Source of the DNA: Thalassobius vesicularis
Lineage (GTDB): Bacteria > Pseudomonadota > Alphaproteobacteria > Rhodobacterales > Rhodobacteraceae
Length of the DNA stretch: 64,000 nucleotides
Direction of reading: 5' to 3'
Assembly (NCBI RefSeq): GCF_004799325.1
Contig: NZ_SSMD01000001.1
Span: 434,001-498,000, forward strand
Below, one piece after another: positions 7,576 to 16,181 of the stretch. Below the pieces are notes generated by a model. The model had not been told where the DNA came from and searched no databases. It saw nothing but the letters and a program-made list of their open reading frames with translations. Positions within the stretch are counted from its first letter, which is position 1. Each line of letters starts with the position of its first letter. The translations under genes and the position numbers were made by a program.

Positions 7576-7635
7576 CTTCTTCTTTTTGAAAATATCCTCG
7601 GGGGGGCCCGAAGGGCGGGGGGCAGACAGCCCCCC
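7576..7635 (-). repeat. Dispersed hairpin/GGATATTT repeat, copy B
   Basis: Read on the minus strand: GGGGGGC-TGTCT-GCCCCCC hairpin (7635-7617), then CCGAGGATATTTTCAAAAAG and a GAAG tail ending near 7576. It sits between two convergent genes, three bases from the LacI-family stop codon. It could act as a terminator for the minus-strand gene, but it lacks the classical T-run. Confidence 0.72.
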
Positions 7636-7656
7636 TCTGCGCTCGCCGCAGGCGCA

Positions 7657-8361
7657 TCAGATCATCTTGATGACGTCTTTATCCACGGCCAGCATATAGC
7701 CCTTGCGGGCGATGTTCTTGACCAGCAACTCGCTGACCATCTGGTTGCCCAGTGTGTCGCGCAGGCGTTTGATCCGGGTCGCGCCCGCCGCCTCATCGCA
7801 ATCGGCCGAGTCGCGGCCCGACACCATCGCCTCGATCTGCGCGCCGGACAGCACGTCCTCGTCCATCCGCGCCTCGGCCAGCACCGAGAGGGTCTCCATC
7901 GCGGCCTCGGTCAGCTTGAAGCCCATGTTGTTCAGGTAAACCGTGTTCTCATCCCGCGAAATCAACAGCGAGGACACCTGAATCCCCGAATGCTCGATCT
8001 GCGCCATGCGCCGGTTCAGCGTCACCAGCATGACCAGGAACACCAGCGCCGCCAGCAACAGCGCCGTGGCAAAGACCAGCAGCACGAAGATCACCATCCG
8101 GTAGCTGGCCAGCACGTCGGAAAAGGCGGTGCCGGATTGGGCCAAGATCTCCAGCAGCTTGATCTCGGTGGCGCCGGTCAGCAGGTCGTTCTCGACAAAG
8201 ATCCGCTCGACCCGCGCGTTGAAGGCGTTGGCGTCGGGCAGGGTCAGCAACAGCACCGCCCCCGCCACCAGCAGGATGCCGACGATGGCGACGATGCCGA
8301 ATGTCACGATCCGTCCGCCCGAGCGGCGCACCTCAGAAGCGGAGGAAATACCGTCCTGCAC
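7657..8361 (-). CDS. Two-helix membrane protein with C-terminal winged-helix-like domain
   Basis: A 234-residue protein. Two membrane helices (about residues 19-41 and 87-112) bracket a short loop of about 45 residues that would be periplasmic. The cytoplasmic C-terminal half has the outline of an OmpR/ToxR-type winged helix: LNNMGFKLTEAAMETLSVLA (compare the start of that fold), then ATRIKRLRDTLGNQMVSELL and NIARKGYMLAV, matching the usual ...GY.L wing. The DNA-binding end is therefore C-terminal, the reverse of ToxR. The GTG at 8361 is the only plausible start and overlaps the next upstream gene by 29 bases, implying cotranscription. Function is not established. Confidence 0.7.
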   Translation of the reverse strand: MQDGISSASEVRRSGGRIVTFGIVAIVGILLVAGAVLLLTLPDANAFNARVERIFVENDLLTGATEIKLLEILAQSGTAFSDVLASYRMVIFVLLVFATALLLAALVFLVMLVTLNRRMAQIEHSGIQVSSLLISRDENTVYLNNMGFKLTEAAMETLSVLAEARMDEDVLSGAQIEAMVSGRDSADCDEAAGATRIKRLRDTLGNQMVSELLVKNIARKGYMLAVDKDVIKMI

Positions 8362-8626
8362 TGTCCTTCCTTTCCTTCAGCCCGTCTTTGCCGAAAACCG
8401 ACAGCACGTTCAGCAAGACCCACCCTTCTCGCGACAGGCGGGCGCCGACCTCGGCCCGGGCCGAGCCTGCATCGCAGGCCCCGTCCAAGCGTATGACACC
8501 GTAGTGCAGGCGCAAGGGATTATCTTGCTTGGCCTTGTAATCGGCATAGCAGTCATCCCCGGCCCAGGCGGGCAAGGCGGGGATCACAAGGGCTGCGGAC
8601 AGCAAAAGGGCGAGGATCTGTTTCAT
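8333..8626 (-). CDS. Small secreted protein of unknown function
   Basis: A 97-residue protein with a clear Sec signal peptide (MKQILALLLSAALVIPALPAWA) and a mature part with two cysteines (DDCYADYKAK and DGACDAGSA) that could form a disulfide. It begins at ATG 8626 and overlaps the membrane-regulator gene downstream by 29 bases, suggesting that the two work together, for example as a periplasmic partner of the regulator's loop. I do not recognise the family. Confidence 0.7.
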   Translation of the reverse strand: MKQILALLLSAALVIPALPAWAGDDCYADYKAKQDNPLRLHYGVIRLDGACDAGSARAEVGARLSREGWVLLNVLSVFGKDGLKERKDSAGRYFLRF

Positions 8627-8651
8627 GCCGTCACCATGCGCGCCCGGCCCC

Positions 8652-8713
8652 GGTTATTCAATAACCAAAGGGGTTTGCGCCCGTTGATATCCAATAACAG
8701 GCCGCCGTTATTG
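8652..8713. promoter_or_regulatory. Cluster of GTTATTS/CAATAAC boxes in a divergent promoter region
   Basis: A perfect palindrome GGTTATTCAATAACC (8652-8666) is followed by CAATAAC at 8692-8698, 33 bases from the first CAATAAC at 8659, with an imperfect GTTGAT partner, and by GTTATTG at 8707-8713. The boxes lie between the small secreted-protein gene (minus) and the basic repeat protein gene (plus). They look like operator sites for one regulator; which one is unknown. Confidence 0.5.
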
Positions 8714-8809
8714 AGCGACTTTGCCGGTCGGGGCCAGGGTGATCCCACACCGCCCGGCCAACGAGGTTCGGGCCCACAGAATCGCAACGCATCTACAGGA
8801 GGACACGCC

Positions 8810-9463
8810 ATGTCCCGCAAATTCATCGCTTCCGTTCTGGCTGCTTCTCTGGCTGTCACGACCGTTTCCGCAGTGCCCGCGAAGGCCGACAACGATGCCC
8901 TGATCGGCCTGCTGGCCGGGGCCACCGCGCTGGTCATCATCGGCAACGCGCTGGAGGACGACAACCGTGACTCGCGTCGTCATGAGCGTCGTCATGACCG
9001 CCGTGACGATCGTTGGACCGACGGGCGCGGCGGTCATGGTGGTCATGGCGATCACCGTCGCGAGGATGGCTGGAACGATGGCCGGGGTGGCCACGGCGAC
9101 CACCGTTGGGATGACCGTCGCGATGGTCGCCGTGATGATCGTCGGGACGACCGCCGCGGTGGCCGCTATGGCCATGACACCCCGCCCACGGTCTACTTTG
9201 ACCGTCGCCACGACCCGCGTGCGACCCGCGACGTGGATCAGCGGACGGGCCGGAACGTGCTGCCGGGCCATTGCCGCAGCAGCTTTTGGACGCCGGACGG
9301 CAACCGCTCGTACATGGACACCGAGTGCCTGCAGAACACCTTTCGGTTCCAGCGTGACCTGCCGCGTCAGTGCCGTATCACCGTGCTGGACCACAACCGC
9401 CGCAAGTCCGGCTATTCGATCAGCTGCCTGACCGACAACGGCTATCGGATCGCCGGCCGCTGA
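8810..9463 (+). CDS. Secreted Arg/Asp/His/Gly-rich repeat protein
   Basis: A 217-residue protein with a signal peptide (about residues 1-26, ending in VPAKA), a short hydrophobic stretch (LLAGATALVIIGNAL), then a low-complexity region (about residues 50-120) built of RRHDRRDDR- and GRGGHG-like units. A non-repetitive C-terminal domain of about 85 residues holds four cysteines. The start ATG at 8810 has a perfect AGGAGG at 8797-8802. The many histidines and charged residues suggest metal or polyanion binding, which is only inference. I do not recognise the family. It is preceded by the CAATAAC box cluster. Confidence 0.8.
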   Translation: MSRKFIASVLAASLAVTTVSAVPAKADNDALIGLLAGATALVIIGNALEDDNRDSRRHERRHDRRDDRWTDGRGGHGGHGDHRREDGWNDGRGGHGDHRWDDRRDGRRDDRRDDRRGGRYGHDTPPTVYFDRRHDPRATRDVDQRTGRNVLPGHCRSSFWTPDGNRSYMDTECLQNTFRFQRDLPRQCRITVLDHNRRKSGYSISCLTDNGYRIAGR

Positions 9464-9485
9464 CCCTTGCACCAAGGCCCGGGTT

Positions 9486-10131
9486 GTGCGTTACCAAGGT
9501 ATGAGCACACCCGATTACAGCATCGAGCAGACCATCCACGCGCAGGGCTTCCGGCGCGTGGTTGGCGTTGACGAGGTGGGGCGCGGGCCGCTGGCCGGCC
9601 CCGTGACCGCCGCCGCCGTCATCCTGGACCCCGCGCATATCCCCGAGGGGCTGAACGATTCCAAGAAGCTGACACCAAAGAAACGCGCCGCCGCCCTTGA
9701 GGCTCTGCTGGCCAGCGCCGAGGTGTCCGTCGCCCATGCCAGCGTCGAGGAAATCGACGAGCTGAACATCCTGCGCGCCAGCCATCTGGCGATGATGCGG
9801 GCGATCCAGGGGCTGTCCACCCCGCCCGATTACGCGCTGATCGACGGCAACCTGCTGCCCCGCGACCTGACGCTGCCAGCGCATGCGGTGATCAAAGGGG
9901 ATGCGCTGTCTTTGTCGATTGCGGCGGCCTCAATTGCGGCAAAAATAAGGCGCGACGAGGTGATGGCGGCACTGGCGCAACAGTTTCCCGGTTATGGCTG
10001 GGAGAAGAACGCCGGATACCCCTCAAAACAGCACCGCGAGGCGCTCCAAGATTTGGGGATTACCCCACACCATAGGCGTTCGTTCAAGCCCGTGCACAAT
10101 ATCTTGTATCAACAAAAAAATCTAAGTGACT

Positions 10132-10133
<2 letters not shown>
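9486..10133 (+). CDS. rnhB: Ribonuclease HII
   Basis: Removes ribonucleotides from RNA-DNA hybrids in the cytoplasm. The N-terminal GVDEVGRGPLAGPV block supplies the catalytic Asp-Glu pair, IDGNLLP and IKGDALSLSIAAASIAAK the further active-site residues, and the C-terminal segment RSFKPV is typical. At about 210 residues the length is normal. GTG 9486 has AAGG at a good distance; ATG 9501 (MSTPDYS) is an alternative that would not change the domain. It directly precedes ccrM, a pairing also seen in other alphaproteobacteria. Confidence 0.94.
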
Positions 10134-11331
<1,198 letters not shown>

Positions 11332-11381
11332 TTTCAACAAGTTACCGCCGGTGCCTGTGGCCTGAACACGGCACCAACCTT

Positions 11382-11416
11382 CCCCGCCGGTTTCACCCGG
11401 CGGGGCTTTTTCGTTT
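11382..11416 (+). terminator. Rho-independent terminator of ccrM
   Basis: CCCCGCCGG (11382-11390), loop TTTCAC, CCGGCGGGG (11397-11405), then CTTTTTCGTTTT. It lies 50 bases after the ccrM stop and just before the end of the convergent thiolase gene. Confidence 0.85.
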
Positions 11417-11421
11417 TGGCG

Positions 11422-12618
11422 TCAGAGGACGCGCAGCACCAGCGCCATCGCGGAATCGCCCGCAGCGCAGCCCTGGAACAGGCCGATGCCGCCGCCGCGG
11501 ATTTCCAGCTCTTCGATCATCTCGATGATGGCGCGCAGGCCGGTGGGGCCTTGCGGGTGGCCCCAGATCAGGGACGAGCCGTAGTTGTTCATCTTGCGCC
11601 AATCCAGATCGAAGGCGCGGGCAAAGGCGATGTCATTCACCGCAAAGGGGTTGTGCGATTTGAACACGTCGATGTCGGTGATGCTGAAGCCGGTCTGGCG
11701 CAGCACGTTTTCGGCAGCCTTGATCGGGGCGGCGGGCATGAATCCCTTCTCTTCTCGGGCCTGAGCGACACCAAGGATTTCGATCACCGGGTTGGAGCCG
11801 CCAACCAGATCGGCCGCGCGTTCGGCACTGTCCACGACGATCATGCCAGCCGCGCCGTCGGCGGGGTGGGTCTGACCGGCGAAGGTGACGGTGCCGCCGG
11901 GGACGACAGGTTTCAGGGCGGCCAGTTTCTCGGGGTTCGAGGGGTAGACGCCTTCGTCGCCCGACAGCACCTTCACGGTTTTCTTGAAACGGGCATCCGG
12001 CACCTCGAACGCGGCGTCCATGTAGCGTTTCTGGAAGGCGCGGTCATCGGCCAGCGCGTCCTGATATTGCGCCTCGCGGTGGAGGACGACCTCATGCTGT
12101 TCCTCGGTGCCGATGCCAAAGCGGTTGGCGACGTTTTCGGCGGTCTGCACCATCGCGCCCTTGGCCCACGGGTCGTAGTTGAAGCTGCCCAGCACCCAAT
12201 CCTCGGCCTGTCCGGTGCCTCCGGGGCCAGAGGGCGCGGGGTAATACACATGCGCGCCGTTCGAGGTGCGATCCCCCGAGGCCAGCAGCACGGTGGAGGC
12301 GCTGCCCAAGGCAATCTCGCCCATCGCGGCAGAGATCAGTCGCGGGCCGGTGGCGCAGGCCTGGTTCAGGATTGGACCGCCCAGATGTTCAGCCCCGATC
12401 ATCGCGTTGAACCACGGCGCCGCGTAGAAACAGCCGGGCTGGATCACGGTCATGCCATAGGCGGCATAGTCGATCTGGTCGGTCGTGATCTGCCGCTGGG
12501 CCAGCGCGTTTTTCGCAACGTGGGCGGCCAGTTCGATCGAGTTCAGATGCGACAGGGACCCCTGCCAACGCGCGAACGGGGTGGACCAGTAAGCTCCGTA
12601 AGGGATGTAGCTGGGCAT
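11422..12618 (-). CDS. Thiolase-family acetyl-CoA acyltransferase
   Basis: A 398-residue thiolase. The nucleophilic cysteine lies in NQACATGPR (about residue 88), the His of the GHPQGPTGLR block and the second Cys in FQGCAAGDSAMALV complete the active site. It could cleave 3-ketoacyl-CoA in beta-oxidation or join acetyl-CoA units; the sequence resembles the divergent, scarcely characterised thiolases rather than PhaA or FadA. It starts at ATG 12618 behind GAGGAGGAG, and its upstream spacer is full of TGCATTA-type repeats. The alkane hydroxylase gene lies upstream on the same strand, so a joint role in hydrocarbon or fatty-acid breakdown is reasonable but unproven. Confidence 0.88.
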   Translation of the reverse strand: MPSYIPYGAYWSTPFARWQGSLSHLNSIELAAHVAKNALAQRQITTDQIDYAAYGMTVIQPGCFYAAPWFNAMIGAEHLGGPILNQACATGPRLISAAMGEIALGSASTVLLASGDRTSNGAHVYYPAPSGPGGTGQAEDWVLGSFNYDPWAKGAMVQTAENVANRFGIGTEEQHEVVLHREAQYQDALADDRAFQKRYMDAAFEVPDARFKKTVKVLSGDEGVYPSNPEKLAALKPVVPGGTVTFAGQTHPADGAAGMIVVDSAERAADLVGGSNPVIEILGVAQAREEKGFMPAAPIKAAENVLRQTGFSITDIDVFKSHNPFAVNDIAFARAFDLDWRKMNNYGSSLIWGHPQGPTGLRAIIEMIEELEIRGGGIGLFQGCAAGDSAMALVLRVL

Positions 12619-12639
12619 GGGCTCCTCCTCTCATGCTAT

Positions 12640-12717
12640 GCATTATAATGCTATATATTGCATCATAGTTATAAGCAATAGCGAATCAGGGGGCGCTTTC
12701 TGCATTAAACTGCATTA
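12640..12717. promoter_or_regulatory. Cluster of TGCATTA-type repeats upstream of the thiolase gene
   Basis: The 12-base palindrome GCATTATAATGC (12640-12651), the inverted repeat TATTGC (12656-12661)/GCAATA (12675-12680), and the direct repeat CTGCATTA at 12700-12707 and 12710-12717 (ten-base period) crowd into 78 AT-rich bases. The last copy overlaps the alkB stop codon. This looks like the operator of a fatty-acid- or alkane-responsive regulator not encoded next to it. Confidence 0.5.
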
Positions 12718-13845
12718 TGCTTGGCGAGGTAGCGGGTTCGTGGCGGCCTTGTAGGCGCTCCAATCCTCGATCTGCGGGTAGTATTGCCGCCGCCATGCGC
12801 GCACACGCGGGTTCATCATGCGCCGCCAGACGGGCGGGATGGTGGCGATGGCGGCCATCAGCGGATAGCCGTAGGGCAGCTGCGGGGCCTGCGTTTCGTC
12901 ATAGGTTTGCAGCAGGGGAAAACGACGGTCGGGCTTGTAATGGTGGTCCGAGTGGCGCTGGAGGTTGATCAGCAGCCAGTTGGTGGCCGTATGGGCGGCG
13001 TTCCAGCTGTGATGCGGTTTGACGTGCTCGTATTTGCCGTCACCCAGGTGTTCGCGGGTCAGGCCATAGTGTTCGACATAGTTGGTCAGTTCCAGCTGCC
13101 AGACGGCGCTGAAGGCTTGCAGCAGGAACAGCCCCAGCCCAGCCCAGCCGCCGAGCGCCAAGGCCAGCCCGAGTGCGGCCAGTTGCAGGATGGCATAACG
13201 CCAGAACGGGTTGCGCAGGCTGGTCATGGGCAGGTTGCGCCGGGCCAGAAGCGCCTTTTCCGCCGCCCAGGCGGAACGGGGGCATTCCCACAGAACGCGG
13301 AAGAAAAAGCGGTGAAAATTCTCGTTATACCGGGCGGTGACGGCGTCGCGGGGGGTGCCGACGTGGCGGTGGTGGACCAGCAAATGCTCGGTTCGGAAGT
13401 GGGAGTAGAGGACGCTCGCCAGCAGCAGATCACCCAGCCACCGTTCAAGCGGGTTCGACTGGTGCAGCAGTTCGTGCGCGTAGACGATGCCGATGGTGCC
13501 GGACAGCACGCCGAGGCCGAAGAACAGCACGATCTGTTCCCACGTAGCCAGATGGCCCGCGTGGGTGACGTGCCAGATCAGGCCGAACACGGTGATCGCC
13601 TGCACCGGAAACCAAAGCATCGTGATGGCGCGGTACCAGGTCAGGTCGGCGTCTGAATTCGGGTCGGGATTGTCAGTATTCAGGCCCAGAACCGCGTCCA
13701 GCCCGGTGAAGACCCACCAGCCCAGCAAGGGTAGCAGGAACACCGTCCAGCCGCCGTAGAGGCCGCCGATCCACGCCAGCGGCACCAGCCCCAGCGACAT
13801 CCAGAAGGGGGCGGCGCGGTGGAAAGAGGCGATGGGGGCGCTCAT
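12715..13845 (-). CDS. alkB: Alkane 1-monooxygenase (membrane di-iron hydroxylase)
   Basis: Integral-membrane non-haem di-iron enzyme that hydroxylates the terminal carbon of alkanes using rubredoxin. The 376-residue protein has about six membrane segments and the histidine boxes of AlkB: HELLH, EHLLVHHRHVGTPRD, LQRHSDHHYKPDRRF and the additional NYVEHYGL. Start ATG at 13845. No rubredoxin or rubredoxin reductase gene is in the window. A related xylene monooxygenase or fatty-acid hydroxylase is less likely given the NYVEHYG and HYKPDRR motifs. It is followed by the thiolase gene after a repeat-rich spacer. Confidence 0.92.
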   Translation of the reverse strand: MSAPIASFHRAAPFWMSLGLVPLAWIGGLYGGWTVFLLPLLGWWVFTGLDAVLGLNTDNPDPNSDADLTWYRAITMLWFPVQAITVFGLIWHVTHAGHLATWEQIVLFFGLGVLSGTIGIVYAHELLHQSNPLERWLGDLLLASVLYSHFRTEHLLVHHRHVGTPRDAVTARYNENFHRFFFRVLWECPRSAWAAEKALLARRNLPMTSLRNPFWRYAILQLAALGLALALGGWAGLGLFLLQAFSAVWQLELTNYVEHYGLTREHLGDGKYEHVKPHHSWNAAHTATNWLLINLQRHSDHHYKPDRRFPLLQTYDETQAPQLPYGYPLMAAIATIPPVWRRMMNPRVRAWRRQYYPQIEDWSAYKAATNPLPRQA

Positions 13846-13860
13846 GGGCTGCTCCGGTCG

Positions 13861-14928
13861 TTAGTCGGGGGGAGTGTCGAACTCCGCCCGGGCAAGGTCA
13901 AACGCCTTTCGCATCACGGTGGGCAGATCCGAGGGGCGAAAGGTCGCGGGCGGCAGGAACTGGCCGGTCTGCGGGTTGGCGTGCCCGACGTCGGCGACCA
14001 TCACCGTGAGGCGCAGGTGGAAATGGGTGAAGGTGTGCAGGGCCTGCGCGGGCAGCGCGCGCCAGTCGGCTTGCATAGGGGGCGCGGGGTCTGGCGTGTC
14101 GGTCCAGTCCGAGCCGGGCCAGCCCAGCATCCCGCCCAGAAGGCCTTTATCGGGGCGGCGTTCCAGCAGAAAGGCCCCATCGTTGCGGCGGGCGATATAG
14201 GCGATGCCGTGACGGGTGGGCTTGGGTTTCTTTGGCTCTTTGCGGGGCAGATCGGCGGCGGTGCCGTTGGTGCGGGCCAGACAGGGATCGCGCCATGGGC
14301 AGATACCGCAAGCAGGGCTGCGCGGGGTGCAGATCGTGGCGCCAAGGTCCATCACGGCCTGTGCGTAGTCGCCGGGGCGCGCTTGGGGCGTCAGGGCGGC
14401 GGCCAGCGCGGTCAGCTCGGGCTTGGCGCGGGGCAAGGGCGTGTGGACGTCGTGGAGGCGGGCCATGACACGCTCGACATTGCCGTCGACCACGGTTTCG
14501 GGGCGGTCAAAGGCGATCGAGGCGATGGCAGAGGCCGTGTAAGGCCCGATGCCGGGCAATTGCAGCAACCCCTCGCGCGCGTCGGGGAAGGTGCCGCCGT
14601 GCTGGTCTGCCACCACGCGGGCGCATTTCAGCAGGTTGCGGGCGCGGGCGTAATAGCCAAGACCGGCCCATTCACCCATGACGTCCGCATCCTCGGCCGC
14701 GGCCAGATCCAGCACGGTGGGCCAGCGCGCGATGAAACGGTGGAAGTAGTCGCGCACGGCGGCGACGGTGGTCTGTTGCAGCATCACCTCGGACAGCCAG
14801 ACGCGGTACGGGTCGGGGCGCACGCCATCACGCCGGTCGTGCGGACCCACCCGCCAAGGCATGACGCGGGCGTTCCTGTCGTACCAGTCCAACAGATCGG
14901 CGGCGGTGGCCACGGTCCCGTCACGCAA
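13861..14928 (-). CDS. mutY: A/G-specific adenine DNA glycosylase
   Basis: Removes adenine mispaired with 8-oxoguanine. The 355-residue protein shows the helix-hairpin-helix segment LLQLPGIGPYTASAIAS followed by the catalytic Asp region (VVDGNVERVMARL), the 4Fe-4S loop with spacing C-x6-C-x2-C-x5-C (CTPRSPACGICPWRDPC), and a C-terminal NUDIX-like recognition domain (LLERRPDKGLLGGMLGWPG). The start is TTG at 14928 (MRDGTVATAADLL); a slightly later GTG is possible. It is divergent from the DUF721 gene. Confidence 0.94.
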   Translation of the reverse strand: MRDGTVATAADLLDWYDRNARVMPWRVGPHDRRDGVRPDPYRVWLSEVMLQQTTVAAVRDYFHRFIARWPTVLDLAAAEDADVMGEWAGLGYYARARNLLKCARVVADQHGGTFPDAREGLLQLPGIGPYTASAIASIAFDRPETVVDGNVERVMARLHDVHTPLPRAKPELTALAAALTPQARPGDYAQAVMDLGATICTPRSPACGICPWRDPCLARTNGTAADLPRKEPKKPKPTRHGIAYIARRNDGAFLLERRPDKGLLGGMLGWPGSDWTDTPDPAPPMQADWRALPAQALHTFTHFHLRLTVMVADVGHANPQTGQFLPPATFRPSDLPTVMRKAFDLARAEFDTPPD

Positions 14929-15012
14929 TGTTTATCTCCTGTCAGCTTCGTATTCGCTGGAATCCACCAGCCTGCCGTTACTAGAATAGCGCGCAAGCAA
15001 GGGATGCAAGTC

Positions 15013-15519
15013 ATGGCCACTCGCCACAGCACAACCAAGGGGTTCGCGCGGACCTCGAGCCTGTTACAGGCCCGAATCCGCAAGGCCGGGGAATCGCGCG
15101 GTTTCGCCGTGACCCGCCTGCTGACCCATTGGCCCGAGGTGGTGGGCGAGGACATCGCCGCCATCGCCCGCCCGGTCGAGGTGAAATACGGCCGGCAGGG
15201 GCTGGGGGCGACGCTGACGCTGCTGACCACGGGCGCACAGGCCCCGATGCTGGAGATGCAAAAGGACCGCATCCGCGAGAAGGTGAACGCCACTTACGGC
15301 TACAACGCCATCTCGCGCATCCGCATCACGCAGACCGCGCCCACCGGGTTTGCTGAAGGGCAGGCCGCCTTTACATACCGCCAGAAAGAGGCCCCCAAGG
15401 CGCCCGACCCGCAGGTCGTGGCTGAGGCGCAGGCGCTGGCACAGGGAACAACGGATGACGCGTTGCGACAGGCGCTTGAAGCGCTGGCCCGGAACGTTCT
15501 ATCCAAGTCGAAACGTTAA
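15013..15519 (+). CDS. DUF721/DciA-like protein
   Basis: A 168-residue protein with the DUF721 pattern: a basic N-terminus, THWPEVVGEDIAAIARPVE, then a KH-like fold (TLTLLTTGAQAPMLEMQKDR, REKVNATYGYNAISRIRI). Members of this family include DciA, the ancestral loader of the replicative helicase DnaB, so a role in replication initiation is likely by homology. ATG 15013 is used; ATG 15004 would add three residues. It is followed 14 bases later by the DsbA-like gene, so the two are probably cotranscribed. Confidence 0.85.
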   Translation: MATRHSTTKGFARTSSLLQARIRKAGESRGFAVTRLLTHWPEVVGEDIAAIARPVEVKYGRQGLGATLTLLTTGAQAPMLEMQKDRIREKVNATYGYNAISRIRITQTAPTGFAEGQAAFTYRQKEAPKAPDPQVVAEAQALAQGTTDDALRQALEALARNVLSKSKR

Positions 15520-15533
15520 GAAAGGTTTTCAAC

Positions 15534-16181
15534 ATGGACCGCAGATTTGCATTGGGCGTGATCGGCGCCGCAGCCGTAGCCGGGGGCGCATGGACGCTGA
15601 CCCGCCGCGACGATGGCTTTCCGCCGATGGCCGCACTGGCCGAAGGCAGCGGTGACGCCGCCTCGGTCATGGAAATGACCATGGGCCCCGAGGATGCGAA
15701 GGTAACCCTGATGGAGTATGCCTCGTTCACCTGCCCGCACTGCGCCAATTTCCACAACGGCCCGCTGAAGAAAATCAAGGACGAGTACGTCAAGTCCGGC
15801 AAGATTCGCTTTGTGTATCGCGACGTCTATTTCGACCGTCCCGGCCTGTGGGCGTCGATGGTCGCGCGCTGCGATGAGGCCAAGTTCTTTGGCATCTCGG
15901 ACCTGCTGTATGCGGACCAGAAGGCGTGGATCGGCTCAGGTGACCCGACCGTCATCGCCGAGAACTTGCGCAAGATTGGCCGCATCGCGGGCCTGACCGA
16001 CGACCAGTTGGACACCTGCCTGTCGGACGGCGAAAAGGCGCAGTCCCTGTACACCTGGTATCAGGACAACATGAAGGCCGATGACGTGGACAGCACCCCC
16101 ACCCTGTTCATCAACGGCAAGAAATACTCGAACATGTCCTATGAAGAGCTGAAGGCCCTGCTGGACGAGGCGCTGGCCTGA
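15534..16181 (+). CDS. DsbA-family thiol-disulfide oxidoreductase
   Basis: A 215-residue exported protein with an N-terminal signal anchor (MDRRFALGVIGAAAVAGGAW) and a thioredoxin fold whose active site reads CPHC in FTCPHCANF. The cis-proline loop is in DSTPTLFING near the C-terminus. The family oxidises cysteines of periplasmic proteins or acts with ScsB-like partners. Its stop codon overlaps the CoA-transferase start (TGATG), so they are probably coupled although functionally unrelated. Which partner redox protein it uses cannot be told. Confidence 0.92.
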   Translation: MDRRFALGVIGAAAVAGGAWTLTRRDDGFPPMAALAEGSGDAASVMEMTMGPEDAKVTLMEYASFTCPHCANFHNGPLKKIKDEYVKSGKIRFVYRDVYFDRPGLWASMVARCDEAKFFGISDLLYADQKAWIGSGDPTVIAENLRKIGRIAGLTDDQLDTCLSDGEKAQSLYTWYQDNMKADDVDSTPTLFINGKKYSNMSYEELKALLDEALA

